Origin: Chlorobiaceae bacterium | GTDB lineage: Bacteria > Bacteroidota > Chlorobiia > Chlorobiales > Chlorobiaceae | Reading direction: 5' to 3' | Assembly (NCBI GenBank): GCA_013334975.1 | Contig: JAAXWL010000020.1 | Location: 1-34,074 of the forward strand | DNA: 34,074 bases | Part shown: positions 26,791 through 34,074 of the stretch, piece after piece | Layout of the letters: each line of letters starts with the position of its first letter | Numbering within the stretch: position 1 is the first letter of the stretch | Notes under the pieces: generated by a model | Seen by the model: the letters and a program-made list of their open reading frames with translations, nothing else | What the model was told of the DNA's origin: nothing | Database searches by the model: none | Translations under genes and position numbers: made by a program

Positions 26791-27063
26791 TTATTTCTTT
26801 TTCCCCCGCCAGAAGATCGCGAAGAGAATCCAGAGGTAGGAGCCTACGAGGCTGAAGGGGGCGATGTCGAGGGCGAAGAGGCCGTCAACCTCTTTTTCAA
26901 AATACATGATGGTGTAGCTCAGGGCGATGACCAGCGCTCCCAGCGCGATGAAGAGGTAGTTCATCGCGCCGAGCGGCATGGTGGCAGGGGCAGGTTTTGG
27001 TGCCGGCTGCGGCTTTCCCTTGGGCTCAGGCTTTCGGGTCGCTTTCTTCGCTGAAGATTTCAT
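26791..27063 (-). CDS. Small two-helix membrane protein overlapping argD
   Basis: This 90-residue protein has a Lys/Pro/Ala-rich N-terminus (about residues 5-27), then two predicted helices (about 35-53 and 65-83), ending in WRGKKK. It faintly recalls DUF3098-type proteins of Bacteroidetes, but I cannot confirm that. The ATG at 27061-27063 lies 38 bases inside the end of argD in another frame, suggesting translational coupling. An internal Met (26979) would avoid the overlap and remove the charged tail. Function unknown. Confidence 0.7.
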   Translation of the reverse strand: MKSSAKKATRKPEPKGKPQPAPKPAPATMPLGAMNYLFIALGALVIALSYTIMYFEKEVDGLFALDIAPFSLVGSYLWILFAIFWRGKKK

Positions 27064-28234
27064 CGAGGGTATCGAGACAGAGTTGCGCCTCCTCACGGCT
27101 GATGGAGAGCGGTGGAAGAAGCCTGATGACGTTGTTGCTTGTGGCGTTGACCAGCACATTTCTCTTCATCGCCTCTTCAACGTAGTACTTCGCTTCGCGA
27201 TGCACCGTAACGCCGATCATGAGTCCGTACTGGCGGATTTCGAGAATCTGCGCGTGCTTTTCAGCCATCTTTTCCAAAGCAGCTCGTATCATGGCGCCGG
27301 TTTCGAGGGCGTTCTGCATGAGTCCGTCAGTGTAGATCGCCTCAATCATGGCAAGACCAGCCGCGCAAGCGACCGGATTGCCGCCGAAGGTCGTGCCGTG
27401 GCTTCCGGGGGTGAATACCTCGGCCACCTTTTCGGTGCCGATGATCGCTCCAAGTGGCAGTCCTCCGCCAAGAGGCTTGGCTGCGCAGACCAGATCAGGC
27501 TGGATGTCGTAAGGCATGTAGCTGAAGAAGGTGCCGGTACGTCCGCAACCGGCCTGGATTTCGTCGGCCACAATAAGGAAGTCATGCTCCTTTGCCAGCT
27601 CCTTCAGGCGGGCAACGAAGGCTTCGCTGACCTTGTGGATGCCCCCTTCGCCCTGAACGATCTCGACAAAGACCGCCGCAGTGTGAGAGGAGACTTTTCT
27701 TTCGAGGTCTTCGACGTCGTTAAAATCGATCATGCCGGTTTCCGGAACGAGCGGCTCGAATCCACCGACATACTTCGGCTTGGCCGTCAGGGAGAGCGCT
27801 CCGTAGGTTCTGCCGTGGAAGCAGTTGGTCAGGGAGAGCACCTGGGTTTTGGTGGCGTCGCCGTTGCGGACAGCAAATCTTCTCGACAGCTTTATGGCCG
27901 CCTCGATCGCCTCGGTACCACTGTTGCAGAAAAAAACCTTTGAGAATCCAGAGATCTCCAGAAGTTTTGCGGCCAGATTGAACTGGGGCTTCTGCATGAA
28001 GAGGTTCGAAATATGGATGTACTTCTCAGCCTGTTCCGAGATGGCCTGCCGGAGACGCTGGTCACCATAGCCGATGGCATTGACGCCGATGCCGGCAATC
28101 ATGTCGAGGTATCGCTGGCCATCGGTGGTGTACAGGAACGATCCTTTTCCATACCCGACGTCGAGTGGCAACCTGGAGTAGTTGTGGAAGAAGAGTTGCT
28201 GTTCCGTTTCAAGGTTTATTGCAGGAGTCTTCAT
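27026..28234 (-). CDS. argD: Acetylornithine aminotransferase (class III)
   Basis: ArgD transfers an amino group from glutamate to N-acetylglutamate semialdehyde in arginine synthesis. The 402-residue PLP enzyme shows NSGTEA (104-109), the FHGRT stretch (139-143), EIVQGEGG, the [13 protein letters not shown] Asp site and the PLP Lys253 in [14 protein letters not shown]. Class III enzymes for ornithine or succinylornithine look similar, so the exact substrate is inferred from overall pattern. The ATG at 28234 gives [11 protein letters not shown] small membrane-protein gene overlaps its 3' end by 38 bases. Confidence 0.9.
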   Translation of the reverse strand: MKTPAINLETEQQLFFHNYSRLPLDVGYGKGSFLYTTDGQRYLDMIAGIGVNAIGYGDQRLRQAISEQAEKYIHISNLFMQKPQFNLAAKLLEISGFSKVFFCNSGTEAIEAAIKLSRRFAVRNGDATKTQVLSLTNCFHGRTYGALSLTAKPKYVGGFEPLVPETGMIDFNDVEDLERKVSSHTAAVFVEIVQGEGGIHKVSEAFVARLKELAKEHDFLIVADEIQAGCGRTGTFFSYMPYDIQPDLVCAAKPLGGGLPLGAIIGTEKVAEVFTPGSHGTTFGGNPVACAAGLAMIEAIYTDGLMQNALETGAMIRAALEKMAEKHAQILEIRQYGLMIGVTVHREAKYYVEEAMKRNVLVNATSNNVIRLLPPLSISREEAQLCLDTLDEIFSEESDPKA

Positions 28235-28269
28235 CGTATTGGTTTGTTCTTGAAAAAATCAGTTTTATG

Positions 28270-28325
28270 TTTTTTTCCTTGTCGGTATCGGTATCGAAAT
28301 CTTTGTCCTTGTCGCGATATTGTTC
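28270..28325. repeat. Period-6 GACAAG/GATACC array after the small membrane-protein gene
   Basis: Read on the minus strand, 6-base units run gacaag, gacaaa, gatttc, gatacc, gatacc, gacaag, downstream of the gene ending at 28351. It is again in the sense of the upstream gene and belongs to the same family as 3861-3957. Confidence 0.75.
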
Positions 28326-28350
28326 AATTTTCGATGACGACAACGATCGG

Positions 28351-28617
28351 TCATTCTCCCTCTTCCATTCGTTTCTGGCGATACCTGATCACACTCCTGA
28401 TCGCACGCCAGAGGCCGTAAGCGCCGAGAAGTATCGAGAACCAGAACAGATCGTGTCCGTTTTTTCCACTGACGCCCGGGGCGTAGTACCAAATATACGT
28501 GGCGAGCACCAGAAATGTTACTGAAAGAAGTGAGTCGAGTGCCATAATGAGTGTCACCCGAGCTTTAAGCAGGCGCTGCCGGGCTTCACTGAAGCCGCTC
28601 TCAGTCGCTTCGCTCAT
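28351..28617 (-). CDS. Small two-helix membrane protein overlapping ndh
   Basis: This 88-residue protein has a charged N-terminus, helices at about 22-45 and 57-74, and a basic tail (RYRQKRMEEGE). The ATG at 28615-28617 lies 17 bases inside the 3' end of ndh in another frame, so it is probably made from the same mRNA by coupled translation. I do not recognise a family. A membrane partner or anchor for the NDH-2 enzyme is a speculation based only on position. Confidence 0.75.
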   Translation of the reverse strand: MSEATESGFSEARQRLLKARVTLIMALDSLLSVTFLVLATYIWYYAPGVSGKNGHDLFWFSILLGAYGLWRAIRSVIRYRQKRMEEGE

Positions 28618-29890
28618 TATCTTCCGTTTTTGGCTCGTTGTAGAATCGCCAATCCTTGTTGACGATCAGTCGGGCGCCGTGGCCGAAGGTGAAGTAGGAC
28701 CAGCCCCACTGCATCAGCACAAAGACGCGATGCTTGAAGGTCGAGAGGTAGTAGATGTGCACCAGAAGCCAGGTGAACCAGGCCAGTGCGCCATCAAATT
28801 TCAGGTTGCCTATCTCGACGATCGCCCTGTTCCGTCCGATGGTGGCCATCTGCCCCTTGTCGCGATATTTGAAGGGTTTGCGTGGTTTGCCCCAGATGTC
28901 TTCGAGGATGGCACGGCCAATGGCGTTGCCCTCCTGCATGGCCGCTGGTGCCATACCGGGCAGGGTCGTACCGTTTTCAAGGGTGAAACAGGCCTGGTCA
29001 CCGCCGACAAAAACCTCCGGATGGTCGGGCAGGCTCAGGTCGGCCTCGACCACGATTCGTCCGCTGCGGTCGGTTTCTACCCCCATGTTTTTGCCGATCT
29101 CCGACGCCATCACACCTGCTGCCCAGAGCACCGTCGCCGCTTCGATGCGTTCGCGCCCGATTTGCACGCCGTCGGCATCGACATCGCTGACCATGCTCGA
29201 TGTCCAGACCTGCACGCCGAGTTTTTCAAGTTCCCGGGTAGCCTTGCTCGAAAGCTCCGGAGAGAAAGAGCCGAGGATTCTCTCGGCGGCTTCGACGATG
29301 AAGATACGGGTCAGTTTGGGGTCGATGTGACGGTAGAAGCGTGACAGGGTGAAGCGGCTCATCTCGCCGATCGAGCCGGCAAGTTCCACGCCGGTCGGAC
29401 CGCCGCCAACAATGACGAAGGTGAGTTGTTTTTTGCGCTCCTTTGGGTCATTGGTCCTTTCGGCGGCTTCGTATGCCTCCATTACCCTGCGCCGGATCTC
29501 CGTCGCCTGGGCAAGGTTTTTCAGCCCCGGCGCAAACTCCTCCCATCGGTTATTGCCGAAGTAGTGGTGCTGGGCGCCGCAGGCCAGGACGAGATAGTCG
29601 TATTCGATCTCACCGAAATCTGTGTTCACCGTTTTCGATTGCAGATTGACACCGGTGACCAGACCTTTGAAGACGGTGACGTTATCGAATCCCGCCAGCA
29701 TGTTTCGCAGCGGAGTGGCAATATCGCCTTCGCCGAGGGCGGCCATGGCTACCTGATAGAGCAATGGCTGGAAAAGATGGTAATTTTTCCTGTCGATGAG
29801 GGTCACTTCGACCTCTTTGCGGTTGCTCAGGATTTTAGCGGCATTCAGACCGGTAAAACCTCCACCGACAATGACGACCTTTTTTTTCAT
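28601..29890 (-). CDS. ndh: Type II NADH:quinone oxidoreductase
   Basis: NDH-2 is a single-subunit peripheral flavoprotein that oxidises NAD(P)H and reduces quinone without pumping protons. The 429-residue protein has the FAD-binding GGGFTG (9-14), a second dinucleotide site VIVGGGPTGVELAG near 165, the GDQA segment (VFVGGDQACF) and a hydrophobic/aromatic C-terminus (WFTWLLVHIYYLSTFKHR) typical of NDH-2 membrane contact. The start at 29888-29890 gives MKKKVVIVGG; a GGAG abuts it. The frame runs 20 codons further upstream without family features. A small membrane-protein gene overlaps its end. Confidence 0.9.
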   Translation of the reverse strand: MKKKVVIVGGGFTGLNAAKILSNRKEVEVTLIDRKNYHLFQPLLYQVAMAALGEGDIATPLRNMLAGFDNVTVFKGLVTGVNLQSKTVNTDFGEIEYDYLVLACGAQHHYFGNNRWEEFAPGLKNLAQATEIRRRVMEAYEAAERTNDPKERKKQLTFVIVGGGPTGVELAGSIGEMSRFTLSRFYRHIDPKLTRIFIVEAAERILGSFSPELSSKATRELEKLGVQVWTSSMVSDVDADGVQIGRERIEAATVLWAAGVMASEIGKNMGVETDRSGRIVVEADLSLPDHPEVFVGGDQACFTLENGTTLPGMAPAAMQEGNAIGRAILEDIWGKPRKPFKYRDKGQMATIGRNRAIVEIGNLKFDGALAWFTWLLVHIYYLSTFKHRVFVLMQWGWSYFTFGHGARLIVNKDWRFYNEPKTEDNERSD

Positions 29891-30081
29891 CTCCAACGGT
29901 TTCTCACATTTCTGATTATGGTAGAGCGCATCAATTTCATAGGTCAACAATCATCGAAAGTTCTCTGTTCAGGGAAAATAGTTTCAGACTCACGCAACCT
30001 TCAGGGTATGCAAACGCTGGAAAGTAATAAAAAAGAGATGAATATCACTATTCCGGAGATCACTGAGACGGGGATGACTCA

Positions 30082-30585
30082 TCAGGTCAATTGACTTATC
30101 AGGAGCTTGTGCTCAGGGAACCTCGCGTCCAGTTCCCTGCGGTCAGCGAAGGTGAAATCACGGAAATCGAATCCCGGCGCTACGACGCAACTGACCAGAG
30201 AAAAAGGGGGTGGCGTTGCGGGCTGCGAGAGGAGTGCTCCGAAAAAGCAACCGGCAGGCACCCAGGCGCTGAGTCTCTGCATCTCGGCAGGCGCTTCGCC
30301 GAGGGTGAACGATGAAGGAGCGCCGGTTTCGGGAAAAAGGTGTACCTCAAGGGGAGCGCCGGCATGGAAAAACCAGAGCTCGTCCGACAGAATACGATGC
30401 AGTCGTGAGCGGTCGCCCTTTTCGAGCAGATAGTGAATGGCGGTGGCACAGGAGCGCGGAGAGCCGAAGGGAGTGGTGGCGTCAAAAGCGTATGATGCTT
30501 CACTGCGATAGGTTTCGCGATACCATCCCCCTTCGGGATGCCGTTCAAGACCGAGATTGTTGATCCAGAAATCAGCCGATTGCAT
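30082..30585 (-). CDS. DUF985-type cupin protein
   Basis: This 167-residue protein carries the Cupin_5/DUF985 pattern: [14 protein letters not shown] (15-28), [24 protein letters not shown] (about 60-83) and a [13 protein letters not shown]-terminal strand. Proteins of this family have no firmly established role; some annotations suggest sugar epimerase-like cupins. The start overlaps the purE stop by 14 bases, so the two are probably translated from one transcript. The 190-base stretch between its stop and the ndh start has no evident gene. Confidence 0.85.
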   Translation of the reverse strand: MQSADFWINNLGLERHPEGGWYRETYRSEASYAFDATTPFGSPRSCATAIHYLLEKGDRSRLHRILSDELWFFHAGAPLEVHLFPETGAPSSFTLGEAPAEMQRLSAWVPAGCFFGALLSQPATPPPFSLVSCVVAPGFDFRDFTFADRRELDARFPEHKLLISQLT

Positions 30586-31099
30586 ACAGCTTTTCTCTTA
30601 CTTTGGCGGTTTTCTGGCGAGAGGCATCGGCAAGGCGTTCACGGAAAGCTTTCAGTTTTGCCATGAGTGCTGCATCCGAAAGGGCAAGCATCTGCACGGC
30701 AAGCAGTGCGGCATTACGGGCATTGTCGATGCCCACGGTAGCTACAGGGATGCCGGCGGGCATCTGCACGATGGAGTAGAGCGAATCCTGGCCAGAGAGT
30801 TTCTTGCTGTATACCGGCACGCCGATAACCGGCAGCAGGGTCATGGCAGCGGTAACTCCAGGCAGGTGAGCCGCCCCGCCCGCTCCGGCAATGATGGTTT
30901 TGAGACCTCTCGCTTCTGCCGTTGAAGCATATTTTTCAAGGTCGACCGGAGTTCGGTGTGCCGATATAACCGAAATTTCAAACGGAATGCTGAACTCATC
31001 GAGCACGATGGCGGCCTCTTTCATGATGTCAAAATCGGAATCGGAGCCCATCAGGATTCCGACGAGCGGTGTCTGTGCTTCAGTGGATGGTGTTGTCAT
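30572..31099 (-). CDS. purE: N5-carboxyaminoimidazole ribonucleotide mutase (PurE class I)
   Basis: PurE moves the carboxyl group of N5-CAIR to give CAIR in purine synthesis. The 175-residue protein has MGSDSD (17-22), SAHRTP (46-51) and [15 protein letters not shown] (71-85), and the [13 protein letters not shown] segment typical of class I. The start ATG at 31097-31099 gives [10 protein letters not shown]. The open frame extends to 31702, but that part lies opposite hemN and is not family-like. Class I PurE normally needs PurK, which is not in the window. It is divergent from hemN and overlaps the cupin gene at its end. Confidence 0.95.
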   Translation of the reverse strand: MTTPSTEAQTPLVGILMGSDSDFDIMKEAAIVLDEFSIPFEISVISAHRTPVDLEKYASTAEARGLKTIIAGAGGAAHLPGVTAAMTLLPVIGVPVYSKKLSGQDSLYSIVQMPAGIPVATVGIDNARNAALLAVQMLALSDAALMAKLKAFRERLADASRQKTAKVREKLYAIG

Positions 31100-31225
31100 G
31101 AAAAAAATGATCGGGCCGATTGAAAAGACAATGCAGCTGGTTGCAGTTAGAAGGCTATGAATTTGCGGAGTTTTTGTATTTTCCCCAATGAAACAAAAAA
31201 ATAACACTTGCCAAGGAAGAATACA

Positions 31226-32656
31226 ATGACAACAGACGTCGTCGCAAAGCTGGCCTTGAAATACAGCAATCCCGGACCGCGTTACACCAGTTATCCCACC
31301 ATTCCATCCTGGAGCGAAGACGGCGTGAGCCAGGAGCAGTGGAAAGCGGCCATGGTCAAAGGCTTCAATGAAAGCAACGAGACCTCGGGTATCAGCATGT
31401 ACATTCATATACCTTTCTGCGAGAACCATTGTTACTTCTGCGGCTGCAATGCTCACAGAACCACAGACCACTCGTATGAAGAGCCATACATGAGTGCGCT
31501 CATCAAGGAGTGGCAGATGTACCTCGACGTGTTCCCCGGCAGACTCAACGTCAAGGAGTTGCACATCGGTGGCGGTACACCGACCTTCTTCAGTCCCGAA
31601 AACCTTATCAAACTGGTTAATACCCTTTTCAAGGATGTCAACCGGATGGACAACTACATCTTCAGTTTCGAGACCAACCCGCGTTCGACGACCAAAGAGC
31701 ATCTCGAAGCGCTTTTCAGTGTTGGATTCCGCCGCATGAGCTTCGGTATTCAGGATTTCGATCCGACGGTGCAGTCAGAAATCAACCGTCTTCAGTCTTT
31801 CGAACTGGTAAAGGAGAAGATCGATCTTGCCCGCCAGATCGGTTTCACCTCGATCAACTTCGATCTCGTCTATGGCCTGCCCAAGCAGACCCTCGCCACG
31901 GTTACCGACACCATTCAGAAGGTGATGGAGCTGAAGCCAGACCGTCTTGCCTTCTACGGTTACGGTCACAACCCGCACCTCTATGAAGGACAGCGCCGTT
32001 TCAAAGAGACCGATCTTCCGGTTGGCGATGTCAAGCAGGAGCTCTATGACAAGGGTCGCGCCATGCTCGAATCGATCGGGTATCATGAGGTTGGCATGGA
32101 TCACTTCGCGCTTGAAGGTGATACCCTCTACCTTGCCTTGAAGGACGGCTCCCTGCATCGTAACTTCATGGGCTATACCGAGAACACTACCCAGATGATG
32201 ATCGCGCTTGGCGCCTCTTCGATCAGCGATACCTGGTATGCCTTCGCCCAGAACGAACGAACCGATGAGCGTTACATGGAAGAGGTGGGCAAGGGACGTT
32301 TTCCGATCATGCGCGGCCATCTGCTGACCGCAGAAGATCTGGTGCTGCGTCGCCACATCCTGAACCTCATGTGTCGTCTGGAGACCTCATGGGAAAACCC
32401 GGAGTACTACACCGAGGAGCTCGATATTGCCCGATACCGTCTCGAAGACATGCAGAATGATGGTATGGTGGTGCTCTCCGAGTATGGAGTCAAGGTTACC
32501 GAAATCGGCGTACCGTTCCTCAGGAATATCTGCATGGCCTTTGACGCACGACTTTGGCGATCCGACAGCCTTTCGAAGGCATACAATGTTTCGCGAGACA
32601 TCCAGAAAGAGTATATTGAACGTGCCCGTCAGGCCAAGCTTCAGCAGCTTAACTGA
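31226..32656 (+). CDS. hemN: Oxygen-independent coproporphyrinogen III oxidase
   Basis: HemN is a radical-SAM enzyme that decarboxylates coproporphyrinogen III to protoporphyrinogen IX without oxygen, feeding haem and (bacterio)chlorophyll. The 476-residue protein has the cluster motif [10 protein letters not shown] (Cys65, Cys69, Cys72 and the HemN-specific Cys74), GGGTPTFF and the C-terminal HemN domain. The length and fourth Cys separate it from shorter HemW proteins. AAGGA lies upstream of the ATG at 31226, which I prefer over an in-frame TTG at 31208. An intrinsic terminator follows. Confidence 0.96.
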   Translation: MTTDVVAKLALKYSNPGPRYTSYPTIPSWSEDGVSQEQWKAAMVKGFNESNETSGISMYIHIPFCENHCYFCGCNAHRTTDHSYEEPYMSALIKEWQMYLDVFPGRLNVKELHIGGGTPTFFSPENLIKLVNTLFKDVNRMDNYIFSFETNPRSTTKEHLEALFSVGFRRMSFGIQDFDPTVQSEINRLQSFELVKEKIDLARQIGFTSINFDLVYGLPKQTLATVTDTIQKVMELKPDRLAFYGYGHNPHLYEGQRRFKETDLPVGDVKQELYDKGRAMLESIGYHEVGMDHFALEGDTLYLALKDGSLHRNFMGYTENTTQMMIALGASSISDTWYAFAQNERTDERYMEEVGKGRFPIMRGHLLTAEDLVLRRHILNLMCRLETSWENPEYYTEELDIARYRLEDMQNDGMVVLSEYGVKVTEIGVPFLRNICMAFDARLWRSDSLSKAYNVSRDIQKEYIERARQAKLQQLN

Positions 32657-32682
32657 CAAGAGCCGTAAAAATTCTGAACCAT

Positions 32683-32712
32683 AAAGGGTGATCCGCAGGT
32701 CACCCTTTTTTT
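32683..32712 (+). terminator. Rho-independent terminator of hemN
   Basis: AAAGGGTGA (32683-32691) pairs with TCACCCTTT (32700-32708) around an 8-base loop, with T up to 32712. The first possible ATG of the next gene is at 32713, directly after the T-tract. Confidence 0.92.
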
Positions 32713-33870
32713 ATGCACAGGATGATGAAAAAGCGTATAAATATAGGATTCATAGGAAGCGGTTGGGCTCAGGTCGCCCAGGCGCCAGCGTTTTCGCTTA
32801 TGGAAGAGGTCGATCTGGCTGCGGTTGCCAGCCCAACGGAAAGGAACCGCCAGAAGTTTATGGAGCGATTCGGTATCACCGAAGGATTTGCCGACTGGCG
32901 CGACATGCTGGAGCAGTGTGATCTCGATCTGGTGTGCGTGACGACCCCTCCCTGGTTGCATGAACCAATGGTGGGCGGAGTGCTTGAAAGTGGCCGCGGT
33001 GTGCTGTGCGAGAAGCCTTTCGCGCTGACTGTTGAAGAGGCAGAGCGCATGAACGCTCTGGCTTCCAGGTCGCCCGGGTTTGCCCTGATCGACCACCAGC
33101 TTCGTTTCCACCCATCGGTCAGGAGTATGAAGCAGATGATCGACAGCGGTGAGATCGGCAGAGTCTACGAAGTGCGTGCCGTGGTGAACCTCGCTTCGCG
33201 AAACCGCATTGATATGCCCTGGTCGTGGTGGAGCGATGCCGCCAGAGGCGGAGGGGCGCTTCGGGCAATCGGCTCTCACCTGATCGATCTGAACCGCTTT
33301 CTGGTAGGGGAGATCTCGGAGGTCTGCTGCAACCTTTCAACCTCGATTTCGCAACGCCCCGATTCTACAATGCCTGGCCGGTGTCTGCCGGTCACTTCAG
33401 ATGACAGCTTCGCCATGTTCATGAAGTTCGGTCCATCATCGATCGCCCTTGGAGCCTCCTCGCTCATGCATGTGACCACGGTCGGTTCCTACACCTGGTT
33501 TTCGCTTGAAGTGGTCGGCAGTCTGAAAACCATCAGGCTCGACGGCGCAGGTCGTCTCTGGGAGATTGCCAACAGCGAAGCCAAAGGTGGCCGGAGCCTC
33601 ATCGATGCACCCCGCTGGAAGCAGGTTGAGCCGATTCTGCCCTGGGACGAACTGGTGCTCCAGGCCAAGATCAAGCTCTCATCGCTTGCCGTGCACGGCA
33701 TCTTTGCAGTCGGCTTCGCTTTTCTGGCCCACCGGATCGTCAAAGCGCTCAAAAGCGGCGACCCGATCGTCCTGCAGGACGCCGCCAACTTCCGCGACGG
33801 CCTTTGCATCCAGAAAGTCATGCAAGCTGGTCTCGACTCCGACCGCGAGAAGCGGTGGGTGAAAGTTTAA
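32713..33870 (+). CDS. Gfo/Idh/MocA-family NAD(P)-dependent oxidoreductase
   Basis: This 385-residue enzyme has an N-terminal Rossmann fold ([12 protein letters not shown], 9-20), the family motif CEKPFA (Glu100-Lys101-Pro102) and the GSHLIDL stretch with the likely catalytic His/Asp. Family members oxidise sugars, inositol or biliverdin; the substrate cannot be read from sequence. Position after hemN is not enough to assign a tetrapyrrole role. Starts at 32713, 32722 and 32725 are all possible. The first abuts the hemN T-tract and no good Shine-Dalgarno is visible, so the N-terminus and promoter are uncertain. Confidence 0.9.
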   Translation: MHRMMKKRINIGFIGSGWAQVAQAPAFSLMEEVDLAAVASPTERNRQKFMERFGITEGFADWRDMLEQCDLDLVCVTTPPWLHEPMVGGVLESGRGVLCEKPFALTVEEAERMNALASRSPGFALIDHQLRFHPSVRSMKQMIDSGEIGRVYEVRAVVNLASRNRIDMPWSWWSDAARGGGALRAIGSHLIDLNRFLVGEISEVCCNLSTSISQRPDSTMPGRCLPVTSDDSFAMFMKFGPSSIALGASSLMHVTTVGSYTWFSLEVVGSLKTIRLDGAGRLWEIANSEAKGGRSLIDAPRWKQVEPILPWDELVLQAKIKLSSLAVHGIFAVGFAFLAHRIVKALKSGDPIVLQDAANFRDGLCIQKVMQAGLDSDREKRWVKV

Positions 33871-33985
33871 TTGATAATGGATAGTTGACAGTTGATAATG
33901 CCGGGACTGCCCTGATCAGTCCGATCCGTCAGATAAAATAGATCAGTCCCATCCGTCCAATCCGTCTGATCAAAGATCCTTTAAC
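33871..33985. repeat. Post-stop arrays after the oxidoreductase gene (mixed, then period 9)
   Basis: TTGATAATGGATAGTTGACAGTTGATAATG follows the stop in two related units (33871-33900), containing the dispersed 13-mer AATGGATAGTTGA (33876-33888). Then 9-base units follow: gatcagtcc, gatccgtca, gataaaata, gatcagtcc, catccgtcc, aatccgtct, gatcaaaga. A small GGACTG/CAGTCC hairpin lies near the start of the second part. Confidence 0.85.
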
Positions 33986-34003
33986 TCTCTTAAAAAAAGT
34001 GTT

Positions 34004-34074
34004 ATGCCGTGGGTGATGCTGTTTGTTGCCGGGCTGTTTGAGTGCGCCTGGGCGGTGGGGCTGAAATATTCCGA
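34004..34074 (+). CDS. SMR-family exporter (SugE/Gdx type), N-terminal fragment
   Basis: The last 71 bases encode MPWVMLFVAGLFECAWAVGLKYS, the first helix of a small multidrug resistance protein. It has the essential membrane Glu13 followed by CAWAVGLKYS, closest to SugE/Gdx guanidinium exporters. The gene continues past the window end. I see no guanidine riboswitch in the 133 bases upstream, which consist mainly of tandem repeats. Confidence 0.85.
   Translation, partial: MPWVMLFVAGLFECAWAVGLKYS

Noticed and set aside
29900-30081. Short frame ending at 30094 between ndh and the cupin gene
   Set aside because: Only 28 codons from its best ATG, no helix or motif, and it overlaps the cupin stop on the other strand.
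31100-31702. In-frame extension of purE to 376 residues
   Set aside because: The extra part is antisense to hemN, whose motifs are clear; PurE is normally about 160-175 residues.
33871-34003. Guanidine riboswitch before the SMR gene
   Set aside because: The stretch is mainly tandem repeats, with no conserved ykkC-type motif visible.

Overview
The window reads as a contiguous piece of chromosome from a green sulfur bacterium (Chlorobiaceae, most likely Chlorobaculum or a close relative). This rests on a (bacterio)chlorophyll synthase gene, oxygen-independent coproporphyrinogen oxidase (HemN), a Chlorobi/Bacteroidetes-style TonB-ExbB-ExbD-ExbD operon, small 2-TM proteins that I cannot tie to any well-known family, and intergenic DNA packed with short degenerate tandem repeats. 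The genus is an inference; the phototroph assignment rests on the pigment gene. About 34 genes are visible, almost all housekeeping. I see no tRNA, rRNA, CRISPR array, prophage, transposase or replication origin.

Layout. 1-2.6 kb, minus strand: start of rnhA, rpmB, bchG, trpD. 2.7-4.3 kb, plus: M24 peptidase and cutA, followed by a 600-base repeat-rich gap. 4.9-8.3 kb, minus: pfkA (PPi-type signature), ilvE, holB. 8.5-9.8 kb, plus: a lone FtsX/LolC-type ABC permease, convergent with ispF. 9.9-13.5 kb, minus: glgP, pyrD, ispF. 13.7-14.6 kb, plus: metallophosphoesterase. 14.7-17.8 kb, minus: the C-terminal part of a split carB, a rubrerythrin-like protein, ferritin. 18.1-20.7 kb, plus: ribBA and glyA, then a possible 46-aa membrane protein. 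21.4-23.3 kb, minus: dnaG with a degenerate zinc ribbon. 23.7-26.4 kb, plus: exbB-exbD-exbD-tonB. 26.8-31.1 kb, minus: purE with a DUF985-type cupin, ndh with a small membrane protein, argD with another small membrane protein, each pair overlapping. 31.2-34.07 kb, plus: hemN, a Gfo/Idh/MocA oxidoreductase, and the start of an SMR (SugE/Gdx) exporter.

Functional themes are tetrapyrrole and pigment supply (hemN, bchG, and ispF for isoprenoid tails), amino acid, nucleotide and vitamin synthesis (trpD, ilvE, argD, pyrD, carB, purE, ribBA, glyA), glycogen and glycolysis (glgP, pfkA), iron storage and redox protection (ferritin, diiron protein, NDH-2), replication (holB, dnaG) and energised outer-membrane uptake (TonB system).

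The most unusual signal is non-coding. Directly after the stop codons of about a dozen genes lie short degenerate tandem arrays with periods of 6, 7, 8 or 9 bases, and the array is usually in the same sense as the gene it follows. Where two genes converge (permease/ispF), each gene's own array makes a perfect 15-bp inverted repeat. Most gene ends with a classical hairpin terminator lack such arrays. I know of no described function for this arrangement.
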